DNA of 64,000 nt from a virus, in IMG/VR virus record IMGVR_UViG_3300008516_000190, positions 1 to 64,000 of that record. One strand, written 5' to 3'. Position numbers and translations under genes: made by a program. Below the pieces are notes generated by a model. That model made no database searches. It was given only the letters and a program-made list of their open reading frames with translations, and had not been told where the DNA came from. Shown piece after piece: positions 56,527-64,000 of this stretch. Within the stretch, counting starts at the first letter, position 1, and the number at the start of each line of letters is the position of its first letter.

Positions 56527-58473
56527 ATGGCACTAACAGAGTTACAAATAAAAAAGGAGTCTATCAAGAAAGATACCAGATTAAACAAATTTAGCGTCTG
56601 GTATATGGATACTCAACAGAAAGAAGCATTTGCGCAATCGGATCAGGTGAATGGCGAACTCTTCACAGGCGTAGAAAATGCTATAATAAAGTACTATGGT
56701 GAAAGAAACCATTTAAACGGTCAGACAGTCAGCAAGTTCATGGGCACATGGGGACCATTAGCATCCCTTTCGGGTACTTCTCCATGGATTCTTTCTATGA
56801 CAGCTCCTGATTATGATACCTTTCCAACAATAACCGAAGGGTATCTGGACATGAATGTTTACAAGCTTTGCGAGCAGATGTATCGCAATCAACAATCAGG
56901 CAGCGGCACAGCGGGCATGGTGGCGCTGATAAACAACTTGGCTACTTATTCCGATCAGCTACAAAATGGCTGGATATTTTCCGGGGCAGCAGGAAGCACA
57001 AGATACAGCGCTCCTGTGGGCTCTACTGTTACGTTGAAGCTTAATCCAGATTGGCCAACGCCTCCTAAGTACTTAGGAGTTATAGTTAATATTCCTGGAG
57101 CGGGATCTCCGCCTCTGACGAATGGTAAATACTATATCGAGGCAAATGGAGTTAAATTCTTGGGTACATTAACCGCGTCAATGGCGTTGAATATGTCTAC
57201 TGGAACTTATTATTTTAAAGGTTATTATACCGTGGTTCCGGAACACGAAGAAGGTGGCAACTGGAATCCAGATTGGGTAGGTGGTCCTCACAATGCCGTT
57301 ATACAGAATTATTACAAATGGACTAATAATCAAAGAGTTAACAACGGTGATTGGTGGTCGAATCAGGGCGGCGCAGGTTGGCAGGAGTTCCCAACAGCGC
57401 TGAGTACATACTATAATGGCATGACGACTCTGATAACAGACATTAACGCCTTGGTACCAGTTTTAGAAGATATTATAGCTTATTATAAAAGCGATATAAC
57501 ACTTTTGGGCGAGACTACACCAACATGGGAAGTTCTTGGTGGTACTGGAACATGGGACAATCCGGGGGATATTGCAATAGGTTGGACGGAGACAAACGAT
57601 TTTTATAGCGAAGTTACAACTGGTGGCGGCAGTGGCTCTTGGGCGAGTCAACTAACTGCTCATTTACCTGCCAGTTCTACATCGCACGGTGCCGGCTATA
57701 GCGATGCTGAAATCGGGGCTGTAAATACTATAGCCGGCGACTCCAAAACAAAGATAAACAGCAGAACGTCAGAGATTAATGGAAACGACATCCTCGGTAC
57801 TCTTACTCCGGCGACAAAAAACGGTGCGTTTGCTGGTTTGAGAGCGCTCAGATATCTTTGGACAGATTCGAGATTAAACAAAAGTGGTGGGACTTTAGTT
57901 AAACACAACGCAACCATTCAAGGCGTTGATATATTAACAGGAAAAGTAAACTTGTTGGATCAACAGCTTGAGTCTTTGAGGATACCATATGAGGAGCGCG
58001 AGCCGAGAACCGATGAGGTTGACTGCAGTCGAATGGAGTATACAGACAGGATAAGAATCTCGTGGAAAATGGTTATGCAGACAGCACAATACGAGATTCA
58101 TCGTTTTGATGCTGGCACCGGTGATGCCGGTAGGCTTTACAATACTCCAGATGGACCAGCTGACAATCTGTTTTCTTTGATAGACACAATTGATGCGCTG
58201 GATGCAGATGAGCTACCTGTAACTAAATATGATGATTTAGATCTGACACTTACGGTTGGACACTATTACTATTATAAAATCAAAATTCTCAATGATGGTA
58301 CAGGATTCCCACCGCCGTATGATGAGAACGACGAGTCTACGACGGGTCAGCCGAGCAGTGAGAGTTTTTTGAGTTTGAATTTTTACGATAGTAAAGTGTG
58401 GCGAGCAATAGTAGACGGTTCGCTTGTTATACTTGATGGATTTCTTAACTCTGGAGCGATTAAACCATCGTGA
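56527..58473 (+). CDS. Baseplate-region structural protein, unknown role
   Basis: 648 residues, beginning 3 bases after the spike stop. Gly/Thr/Tyr/Trp-rich, beta-dominated middle; a C-terminal FnIII-like segment at about 495-620 (DRIRISWKMVMQTAQYEIHRFD ... LTLTVGHYYYYKIKIL). Might be a baseplate peripheral or fibre-linking protein. No family recognised by name. Confidence 0.6.
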   Translation: MALTELQIKKESIKKDTRLNKFSVWYMDTQQKEAFAQSDQVNGELFTGVENAIIKYYGERNHLNGQTVSKFMGTWGPLASLSGTSPWILSMTAPDYDTFPTITEGYLDMNVYKLCEQMYRNQQSGSGTAGMVALINNLATYSDQLQNGWIFSGAAGSTRYSAPVGSTVTLKLNPDWPTPPKYLGVIVNIPGAGSPPLTNGKYYIEANGVKFLGTLTASMALNMSTGTYYFKGYYTVVPEHEEGGNWNPDWVGGPHNAVIQNYYKWTNNQRVNNGDWWSNQGGAGWQEFPTALSTYYNGMTTLITDINALVPVLEDIIAYYKSDITLLGETTPTWEVLGGTGTWDNPGDIAIGWTETNDFYSEVTTGGGSGSWASQLTAHLPASSTSHGAGYSDAEIGAVNTIAGDSKTKINSRTSEINGNDILGTLTPATKNGAFAGLRALRYLWTDSRLNKSGGTLVKHNATIQGVDILTGKVNLLDQQLESLRIPYEEREPRTDEVDCSRMEYTDRIRISWKMVMQTAQYEIHRFDAGTGDAGRLYNTPDGPADNLFSLIDTIDALDADELPVTKYDDLDLTLTVGHYYYYKIKILNDGTGFPPPYDENDESTTGQPSSESFLSLNFYDSKVWRAIVDGSLVILDGFLNSGAIKPS

Positions 58474-58769
58474 AAGCAACATTAAAAAAGTGGGTATCCA
58501 TAGGCACCACAAGCAACAGGCCAGCAGTTTACATGACGCCCATAAAGATGAAAGATGGTACGAGCTTGTATTTTTATTTAACATCTGGCACCGCGGTTGA
58601 GGCCGTCAGTCTTCACCTTGCTTTTGGCCTAAATAATAAGTATGTGACCGAACTGGATGAGCTAAGCAACGAGGGGAACGAACTGGTCAGAGCTTTCAAA
58701 AAAAAGGCTGCTTATCATAAACAGTGGGCGTTGAAAGATTTTATTAGTAATTATAATTTGTATATTTGA
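58470..58769 (+). CDS. Small unknown protein before the paralog array
   Basis: 99 residues from GTG in a GTGA overlap. Basic, beta-rich front half and helical end (FKKKAAYHKQWALKDFISNYN). It stands between structural genes and the paralog array but lacks the YYKWY start. Confidence 0.62.
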   Translation: MKATLKKWVSIGTTSNRPAVYMTPIKMKDGTSLYFYLTSGTAVEAVSLHLAFGLNNKYVTELDELSNEGNELVRAFKKKAAYHKQWALKDFISNYNLYI

Positions 58770-58779
58770 AGAGGCATAA

Positions 58780-59043
58780 ATGATTCCTACGGGCGAGTGG
58801 CTTCGATCTCCAAAAAGCAGATTAGAGATGTACTGGTATCTTATATTGCCAGGTTGGCCGGCTTATAAATCCTTAGGTATATATTACTTTACAGAGGATG
58901 AGCGAGTGCGCGCCGGAAAATATGAACCTCCGACATACGTAAACGAACTCGAACCAGGTATGCCACGGAAATTTAAGCTTAGCGATTCTCGAGATAAGTT
59001 GCGCGCGATAAAAAAGGTATTCTCAATACACGGGTCACAATAA
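58780..59043 (+). CDS. Small unknown protein, possible distant array member
   Basis: 87 residues, GAAGAGG upstream. EWLRSPKSRLEMYWYLIL at the start and DSRDKLRAIKKVF near the end resemble the general plan of the following array proteins (charged, aromatic strand, C-terminal helix). Relationship uncertain. Confidence 0.58.
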   Translation: MIPTGEWLRSPKSRLEMYWYLILPGWPAYKSLGIYYFTEDERVRAGKYEPPTYVNELEPGMPRKFKLSDSRDKLRAIKKVFSIHGSQ

Positions 59044-59346
59044 ATGGCTGATTACTATAAATGGTATAAGCAAGAGGTAAATAAGCATTACATTCTGGGC
59101 TTTAAAGGGCCAGGACCAGGCATAAGCTACCGTTTTTGTGCTATGGTCATAAAACCCAATAACGAGGGGTACGTTAGTTTAGACTTCGCATCGGCTAAAG
59201 GTTGGGCCGATAGCGGCCCATGGCCCGCTATTAGCTACCCTGCGAAAGAAACACAAGACAGGCTTTTTGAAGTGATGCGAAGACTCAAATTGAAACACAA
59301 TTTGATAGAAGAGATGTTTGGATACTATGGAATGAAAAGTGGCTGA
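59044..59346 (+). CDS. Paralog array member 1 (type A)
   Basis: 100 residues, MADYYKWYKQE start. The type A end is RRLKLKHNLIEEMFGYY, matched almost word for word by the protein at 59644 (RRLKLKHNLIDDIFKYH). DNA around 59274 and 59859 is also nearly identical. Stop overlaps the next GTG by 8 bases (GTGGCTGA). Role unknown; embedded in the baseplate block. Confidence 0.72.
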   Translation: MADYYKWYKQEVNKHYILGFKGPGPGISYRFCAMVIKPNNEGYVSLDFASAKGWADSGPWPAISYPAKETQDRLFEVMRRLKLKHNLIEEMFGYYGMKSG

Positions 59347-59644
59347 TTACTATAAATGGTATAGAGAAGACAGGAGAGGAGGGTCAAAGCGAGACTTAAA
59401 GTCCTTCTTGTTTGGTATAAAAAGGCCAAAATCAAAAAACATGCGCGAGCCGTGGGTGTATCTCACTTTGGAAACATCGGAGGATGAATTATCAAGACTT
59501 TGGATTAATGACGAGTACGTGAGCCCGAGAGAGTTGATCGTCCGACGCGAATGCAAATCGGATAAAGAATATCTCGGCCGATATTTGAAAGGAAACAAGG
59601 GCAAATTTATAGTACAATATTTTAATATGTTTGGACCTGGATAA
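59339..59644 (+). CDS. Paralog array member 2 (type B)
   Basis: 101 residues from GTG, MADYYKWYRED start. Type B features are WVYLTLETSEDELSRLWIN and YLGRYLKGNKGKFIVQYFNMFGP, shared with the proteins at 59927 and 60229. TAATG junction with the next gene. Confidence 0.72.
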   Translation: MADYYKWYREDRRGGSKRDLKSFLFGIKRPKSKNMREPWVYLTLETSEDELSRLWINDEYVSPRELIVRRECKSDKEYLGRYLKGNKGKFIVQYFNMFGPG

Positions 59645-59934
59645 TGGCTGACTATTACAAGTGGTATAGGCAGGATAGAAACAACTTTTACCTTCTGGCC
59701 ATCAACGTGCCAGTACCGGGTAAAGGCGGCCACGGTTATACCATGGTCATAACACCAAAGATTGATGATGGACACATTAGTCCGCAATTTTTAGGACCTC
59801 AATATTGGTCCCTGGTTAAAGAGCCTTCTAAAAAAACACAAGACGAGCTTTTCAAAACGATGCGAAGACTTAAATTGAAACACAATTTAATAGACGATAT
59901 ATTTAAGTATCACACCGAGATACGAAATGGCTGA
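59644..59934 (+). CDS. Paralog array member 3 (type A)
   Basis: 96 residues, MADYYKWYRQD start, centre GYTMVITPK and end MRRLKLKHNLIDDIFKYH, close to member 1. Its end overlaps the next start by 8 bases (ATGGCTGA), the same junction as between members 1 and 2, which points to duplication of an A-B gene pair. Confidence 0.72.
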   Translation: MADYYKWYRQDRNNFYLLAINVPVPGKGGHGYTMVITPKIDDGHISPQFLGPQYWSLVKEPSKKTQDELFKTMRRLKLKHNLIDDIFKYHTEIRNG

Positions 59935-60229
59935 GTATTATAAATGGTATAAACGAGAGGAAGAAGTATTAAGTGGACACAAAAAGATTTTCATGTTCGC
60001 GATAAGAACGCCTAAACACGGCTACTCTGACGATACGTGGGCGTATATCACTTTGCAGACGAGTGATGATGATTTTGGAAGGATTTGGATTCATTCGCTG
60101 CTCTCGAAACCGGAAAAGTTGCCCTTCGCGCGCGCAACAAAAAAAGATGAAGAGCATATTTGGCGACATCTGAAAGGCAACAAAAGAAATATTGTATTAG
60201 CATATTTCAATAAGTTTGGAACTGAATAA
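59927..60229 (+). CDS. Paralog array member 4 (type B)
   Basis: 100 residues, MAEYYKWYKRE start, WAYITLQTSDDDFGRIWI and HLKGNKRNIVLAYFNKFG. Clear relative of members 2 and 5. TAATG junction with the next gene. Confidence 0.72.
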   Translation: MAEYYKWYKREEEVLSGHKKIFMFAIRTPKHGYSDDTWAYITLQTSDDDFGRIWIHSLLSKPEKLPFARATKKDEEHIWRHLKGNKRNIVLAYFNKFGTE

Positions 60230-60525
60230 TGATTAAATACCACACGTGGTATCAAGAACATCGGTTATATAAAAACGAAAGAACTTTCTTATTTGCCATA
60301 AAAACACCCAAAAATTCGTTACTGATGCCGTGGGCGTATATCAATTTAGTAACAAGTGATGATAAATTAACAAAACTTTGGATTAATACCGGGCTTATAA
60401 AACCAGAAAATATGGTTGTCTGCGACGAGTCTTCGTCAGATAAAAAATACGTCGCGAGATATCTGAAGGGCAACAAAGGTAAAATTATAGAAAATTACTT
60501 TTGGCTGTTTGGACCGAGACAATGA
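60229..60525 (+). CDS. Paralog array member 5 (type B)
   Basis: 98 residues, MIKYHTWYQEH start, WAYINLVTSDDKLTKLWIN and YLKGNKGKIIENYFWLFGP. A type B gene without a following type A partner. ATGA overlap with the next gene. Confidence 0.72.
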   Translation: MIKYHTWYQEHRLYKNERTFLFAIKTPKNSLLMPWAYINLVTSDDKLTKLWINTGLIKPENMVVCDESSSDKKYVARYLKGNKGKIIENYFWLFGPRQ

Positions 60526-60818
60526 CGGAACTTGTAAAATGGTACGGTACGGCCAAAAGTCTACATTCGACAGATGAAAAAACACGCTGGTATCTGCTGC
60601 TTGGAATACATAAAAAAGGCGCAGGATACTTGGTTGCAGAAGTTGGCGAATCCGGTGATCTATATGTCACCGATAATACTTTGGATTTAAAATATTTTCT
60701 TTCGTTGTTCCTTGAAAAGTGGGGGTACAAAGAATTAAGCAAAGAAGAAGCCAATAAATTAGGTCTATATCGTAGATATATAAAAACTGGAATATTAGTA
60801 GGAGCCCTGGAGCTATAA
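60522..60818 (+). CDS. Paralog array member 6 (type C)
   Basis: 98 residues from ATG 60522 (ATGA overlap; the frame is open to 60501). MTELVKWYGTAKS start, RWYLLLGIHKKGAGYLVAEVGESG. Shares this layout with member 7 and only the KWY start with types A and B. Confidence 0.68.
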   Translation: MTELVKWYGTAKSLHSTDEKTRWYLLLGIHKKGAGYLVAEVGESGDLYVTDNTLDLKYFLSLFLEKWGYKELSKEEANKLGLYRRYIKTGILVGALEL

Positions 60819-60823
60819 TGAAA

Positions 60824-60839
60824 GGACCTGGATAATGGC
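60824..60839 (+). repeat. 16-bp relic of the 59633-59648 gene junction
   Basis: GGACCTGGATAATGGC is identical at 59633-59648 (end of member 2 and start of member 3) and here, where it encodes only a five-codon relic (MKGPG) before the start of member 7. This looks like a scar of gene duplication or deletion in the array. Confidence 0.75.
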
Positions 60840-61107
60840 AGAGGTTGGAAAGTGGCATAACGCAAAAAGAGTAACACAAGATAGATCAGAAGTGTGTTAC
60901 TACTTACCACTCGGCATACACATAAAGAAGTTTGGCCATATGATTGCCGAACTGAACGATTATGGCAAAATGAATGTAGGTGGTTATTCGTCCGATCCGA
61001 ATGTCTGGGATGATTTAAAAACAGGTAAGAAACAAATAGAGGCAAAATCTTTGTATAGCAGAGATACAAAAACCGAAATAATAACACAAATGTTGGAGTT
61101 CGCATGA
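60835..61107 (+). CDS. Paralog array member 7 (type C)
   Basis: 90 residues, MAEVGKWHNAKR start, YYLPLGIHIKKFGHMIAELNDYG, matching member 6. Lies directly before gene 25 with an ATGA overlap. Confidence 0.68.
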   Translation: MAEVGKWHNAKRVTQDRSEVCYYLPLGIHIKKFGHMIAELNDYGKMNVGGYSSDPNVWDDLKTGKKQIEAKSLYSRDTKTEIITQMLEFA

Positions 61108-61457
61108 GAGGACCCGGATTCTATAGTGAAGCTTTTTTCAAAATAAAAGCAAACGAGGCACTCATAAAAGAATCTATTACGCGCATCCTTATGACTACGC
61201 CCGGCGAACGCGTAGGCAGGCCTCAGTTTGGAAGCAACTTGAGAAAATTATTATTTGAATCTCAAGCCGATATATATATCAATGACGTTAAAAGAATGAT
61301 TGAAAACGCGCTTAACAGGTATGAACCGCGCGTTAATTTACAGGATATAATTATTACCGCAGAAGGCAATAATTTATTTATTAAATTACAATTCAATGAA
61401 GTTGGTAATCCGTTGAATGAAAACTTTTTAGAGTACGAATTCGAATTAGAAGGTTAA
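61104..61457 (+). CDS. gp25-like baseplate wedge protein
   Basis: 117 residues. GPW/gp25 family signature: ESITRILMTTPGERVGRPQFGSNLRKLLFE, then a C-terminal beta part. In T4 gp25 nucleates sheath assembly at the baseplate, with a conserved EPR motif; here YEPRVNL supplies it. ATGA overlap with the preceding gene. Confidence 0.9.
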   Translation: MRGPGFYSEAFFKIKANEALIKESITRILMTTPGERVGRPQFGSNLRKLLFESQADIYINDVKRMIENALNRYEPRVNLQDIIITAEGNNLFIKLQFNEVGNPLNENFLEYEFELEG

Positions 61458-61461
61458 TAAT

Positions 61462-63708
61462 ATGGCAACTGATGACCTTATTGCTCTACCCAGATTTTCT
61501 TATACGGCTCTGGACTTTGAAACAATAGTAACTGACATTAAACGTGTCGTTCGTGAAAATCCGGAATACAACGAAAACTGGGAAGACTTTTTAGAATCTA
61601 ACGCAGGCAGAATGCTGATAGAGATATCCGCATACACTATGGATTTGCTGGCATTCCGAGTTGATTGGAAGGCTAACGAATCATACCTGGCAACCGCTAC
61701 GCAAACGCAATCTGTTATTGAGCTATTGAAGCTTATTAATTACAGACTGACACTGCCAGGCGCGGCCTCTGTCATAACTGATGCTGTTCTATCAAACTGG
61801 GTGGAGCCGTTTGATTTACCGGTTCTCTTGGCGCTCACCGGTACAGACAGAAATGGAGATACTGCAAACTTCGAATTAATTCTAAAAGATTCCGATGGAG
61901 ATTTTATATACTTCGGAGATGATGCTATTGTCACACTAAACACAGGCACCATTACCAGTCAGACTCTTAATTTCACAGGCGACGACGCTTTGACATTTTA
62001 CGAGGGCAGTACTAAAACTCAAGAAGAAACTATGACTGGCACAGATAACGAGCTTTTGGTTTTAGCCGAATCTCCCGTAGCGGATGGCAGTATTCAAATT
62101 TGGACGCTTAACGCTACAGGTGAGGAAGTAGAAAAGCTCCCCGAGGTTAACAGCTTCGTATCTGAGGAAGCCCAACTGAAAGAAGATGGTTCTCCATTGT
62201 TGGTGCCTCCTTATGTGGTGGATGTCGACGCCAACAGTGCGACGACAATTAAATTCGCCAGCTCTGACATCGCCAATGTGTTTGCCGCAGGCGATACAAT
62301 CAAAATATATTATAGAGTCGGCGGCGGAACATCTGGTAATGTAGTCACAGGAGCCATAAAAGAAACCAAGTCTTATGTTGTTGGCGGCAATCCGGTAATG
62401 ATTACATTCACCAATAACGAAGCTGGCGCCAACGGCACAAATGCTGAAACAGTCGATGAAGCGAGACGAAGAGCTCCATTATATGTGACCACAGCGGACA
62501 AGACTGTTACTCCGTTGGATTATAAACGAATACTTATATCTCATTCAAATGTAATGTTGGCAGTTGTCTATGGTAAAGTGAACGAGCCTGCGGAAATAGC
62601 AGACGAATATGGATATACAATACCGACATTCGAGAGTTGGATCTATATTGTTCCTTCTTATGTTAATTGGTCGTCCTTGGATCCAAGAACTGAATACAAT
62701 ACTCAATTACAGATAACTAAACCTTATGAAGTGAAAAGTGATGTGTTTACTTTTCCAGCAATGAGCCTTTTAACCGGTACGATATCATTCGACCCGTCTG
62801 GAGTGGAACCAACTAAAGTAACAGGAGCCGGCACACTGTTTAGCTCTGAGCTATCTGTTGATGACGTTATCTCCATTCCAGGAACTGGCACAGGTTCTGA
62901 GATATATCTAGGGGTAGTAGCGTCAATCGAAACTGGTGTAGATGATGTGCTGTACTTGAAAGAAGCACCAAGCTTCGCGGCCGTAAATCAAAACTATGGC
63001 ATAAGTTCATACACGCTACAGCTTCCTAGTGAGTACATTCCGGTATATCAAAGATACCCCGCTATTGATGTGGCGGTTGGCCTGTCTCCTTACCTGCAGA
63101 ATGTCGATTACATATTCGACTACGCACGAGGTCTCTTGACCAGATATGAACAAATGGGTGGTTATGGTATCCCGGCCGGACAAGCCTTAACAATAACCTG
63201 GTGGTGGTGGGATCAAGTAACAGACGCCGCCTCCGATATTACTACATTTGAAAATTATTTGGCAAACAAGAAGATGCTATGTATAGATAATGTATACTTA
63301 GATACACTATATACCGCTTTCGACGTCAAAGGCACAGTATACGTAGAAAAGAACTACAACCAAGAACTGGTTAAGGAACAAGTAAACGCTTTGATGTTTC
63401 TTAACTATAGCCTATTAAATCGAGACTATGCTGAACCGATTGTGCTGCCAGAAATAATAGCGTTAGTTCAGTCAATCGCTGGTGTCAGATATTTACAGGT
63501 AGCTTACTTTGGAAAAGATTATGAAACCTATAAAGCGGATCCAGTCACTCCACCAGCGACAGCGAAGAATTATGGATTAGACAATATAGAAACCAAATAT
63601 AACGAGATAATGGTTGTTTCGAATAACGAATTTGAAGGCGCATCTCTTCTGGTGGCATCTCAAATACATGGTGTAATGTTTGATTATGTGGAAGTAGGTG
63701 GTGAATAA
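61462..63708 (+). CDS. gp6/J-like baseplate wedge protein
   Basis: 748 residues. N-terminal ALDFETIVTDIKRVVRENPEY...NWEDFLESNAGRMLIEISAYTMDLLAF is the Baseplate_J/gp6 start; NNEAGANGTNAETVDEARRRAP and TADKTVTPLDYKRILISHSNVM are the core J-domain motifs. The following beta domains are longer than in P2 gpJ. Wedge ring component, partner of gp25. TAATG overlap with the next gene. Confidence 0.9.
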   Translation: MATDDLIALPRFSYTALDFETIVTDIKRVVRENPEYNENWEDFLESNAGRMLIEISAYTMDLLAFRVDWKANESYLATATQTQSVIELLKLINYRLTLPGAASVITDAVLSNWVEPFDLPVLLALTGTDRNGDTANFELILKDSDGDFIYFGDDAIVTLNTGTITSQTLNFTGDDALTFYEGSTKTQEETMTGTDNELLVLAESPVADGSIQIWTLNATGEEVEKLPEVNSFVSEEAQLKEDGSPLLVPPYVVDVDANSATTIKFASSDIANVFAAGDTIKIYYRVGGGTSGNVVTGAIKETKSYVVGGNPVMITFTNNEAGANGTNAETVDEARRRAPLYVTTADKTVTPLDYKRILISHSNVMLAVVYGKVNEPAEIADEYGYTIPTFESWIYIVPSYVNWSSLDPRTEYNTQLQITKPYEVKSDVFTFPAMSLLTGTISFDPSGVEPTKVTGAGTLFSSELSVDDVISIPGTGTGSEIYLGVVASIETGVDDVLYLKEAPSFAAVNQNYGISSYTLQLPSEYIPVYQRYPAIDVAVGLSPYLQNVDYIFDYARGLLTRYEQMGGYGIPAGQALTITWWWWDQVTDAASDITTFENYLANKKMLCIDNVYLDTLYTAFDVKGTVYVEKNYNQELVKEQVNALMFLNYSLLNRDYAEPIVLPEIIALVQSIAGVRYLQVAYFGKDYETYKADPVTPPATAKNYGLDNIETKYNEIMVVSNNEFEGASLLVASQIHGVMFDYVEVGGE

Positions 63709-64000
63709 TGGCAGACAAAGCTCTGGCGTTGATAAATAGTGCAGCTATCCAATACCTGCTCGAGGACTTTACTAACATCACAGAACCCGATCTGCGAGCT
63801 GTCGCGTCGCTATTGGATACAGAAGATGCAGAGGGATATATTACCAACACAACTACTCAAAATCTGTATCTGGATGAAACATTGATGCAGCGCATGGCCG
63901 ATAAAGCTAGCTATCCGCTATACAACCCAGATGGAACCGTGTATGTTTCAGGCGAGCGTGGTATTACAAGCCGATATTTATATACTTACATGTGTTATGT
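63708..64000 (+). CDS. Baseplate/tail protein, N-terminal part (3' truncated by window)
   Basis: At least 97 residues, open at the window edge. MADKALALINSAAIQYLLEDFT start, then NLYLDETLMQRMADKASYPLYNPDG. By position after the gp6/J-like gene it should be another wedge or tail-fibre-connecting protein; no signature in the visible part. Confidence 0.6.
   Translation, partial: MADKALALINSAAIQYLLEDFTNITEPDLRAVASLLDTEDAEGYITNTTTQNLYLDETLMQRMADKASYPLYNPDGTVYVSGERGITSRYLYTYMCY

Overview
The window looks like part of a large tailed-phage genome, most likely a big contractile-tailed (myovirus) phage of a Gram-negative host. Genes are packed tightly, nearly all on the + strand, and joined by ATGA, GTGA or TAATG start/stop overlaps. 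The last 20 kb is a baseplate/tail module: hub-like protein, tape measure, gp53-like protein, gp5-like spike, gp25 and a gp6/J-like wedge. There are no rRNA genes, IS elements or CRISPR arrays, and I recognised no tRNA. The Gram-negative host is inferred from Yej-type transporter genes and a KdsB-like protein. No taxonomic assignment is possible from the sequence alone.

Layout. 0-6.4 kb: end of a cytidylyltransferase-like gene, then a split VWA / MoxR AAA+ / metallopeptidase set and an RNA-ligase-like nucleotidyltransferase. 6.4-15.7 kb: many unknown small genes, a metabolic gene resembling lysine-ketoglutarate reductase (LKR), and a LamG-domain adhesin-like protein. 15.7-20.3 kb: KdsB-like cytidylyltransferase, a Zn-finger-like protein, a GT-B-like transferase and unknowns. 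20.3-22.7 kb: a second MoxR plus a fused metallopeptidase-VWA protein. 22.7-26.6 kb: many very small genes, a Nudix hydrolase and a WGR-domain protein. 26.6-33.1 kb: an M24 peptidase and a near-complete YejBEF peptide/microcin-C-type ABC importer without its binding protein, interrupted by small phage genes. 33.1-44.8 kb: nucleic-acid genes (DEDDh exonuclease, CCA-adding enzyme, deoxyribonucleotidase, PD-(D/E)XK nuclease, Cas4/RecB-like Fe-S nuclease, DNA methyltransferase, HNH nuclease) with a PAS protein and small Cys-rich proteins. 44.8-64 kb: tail and baseplate genes, including a tandem array of about 100-residue paralogs.

Regulation. Two promoter classes can be seen. One is a host-type TTTACA-N17-TATWAT promoter, found four times; two copies place the predicted +1 on the A of the start codon, implying leaderless mRNAs. 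The other is a recurring AAGATAA box just upstream of many genes, including the only leftward gene on its own strand, which suggests a phage-specific late promoter. Two strong intrinsic terminators and one weaker candidate are present.

Most interesting points: (1) an LKR-like enzyme and a YejBEF importer plus M24 peptidase, which suggest the phage reshapes peptide and amino-acid supply; (2) about a dozen otherwise different small proteins with a shared N-terminal AKxLLL(xxxCxxC) module; (3) two separate MoxR-VWA-metallopeptidase modules; (4) several loci where a small gene has been inserted together with a duplicate of the upstream gene's tail, apparently keeping the downstream overlapping start intact.
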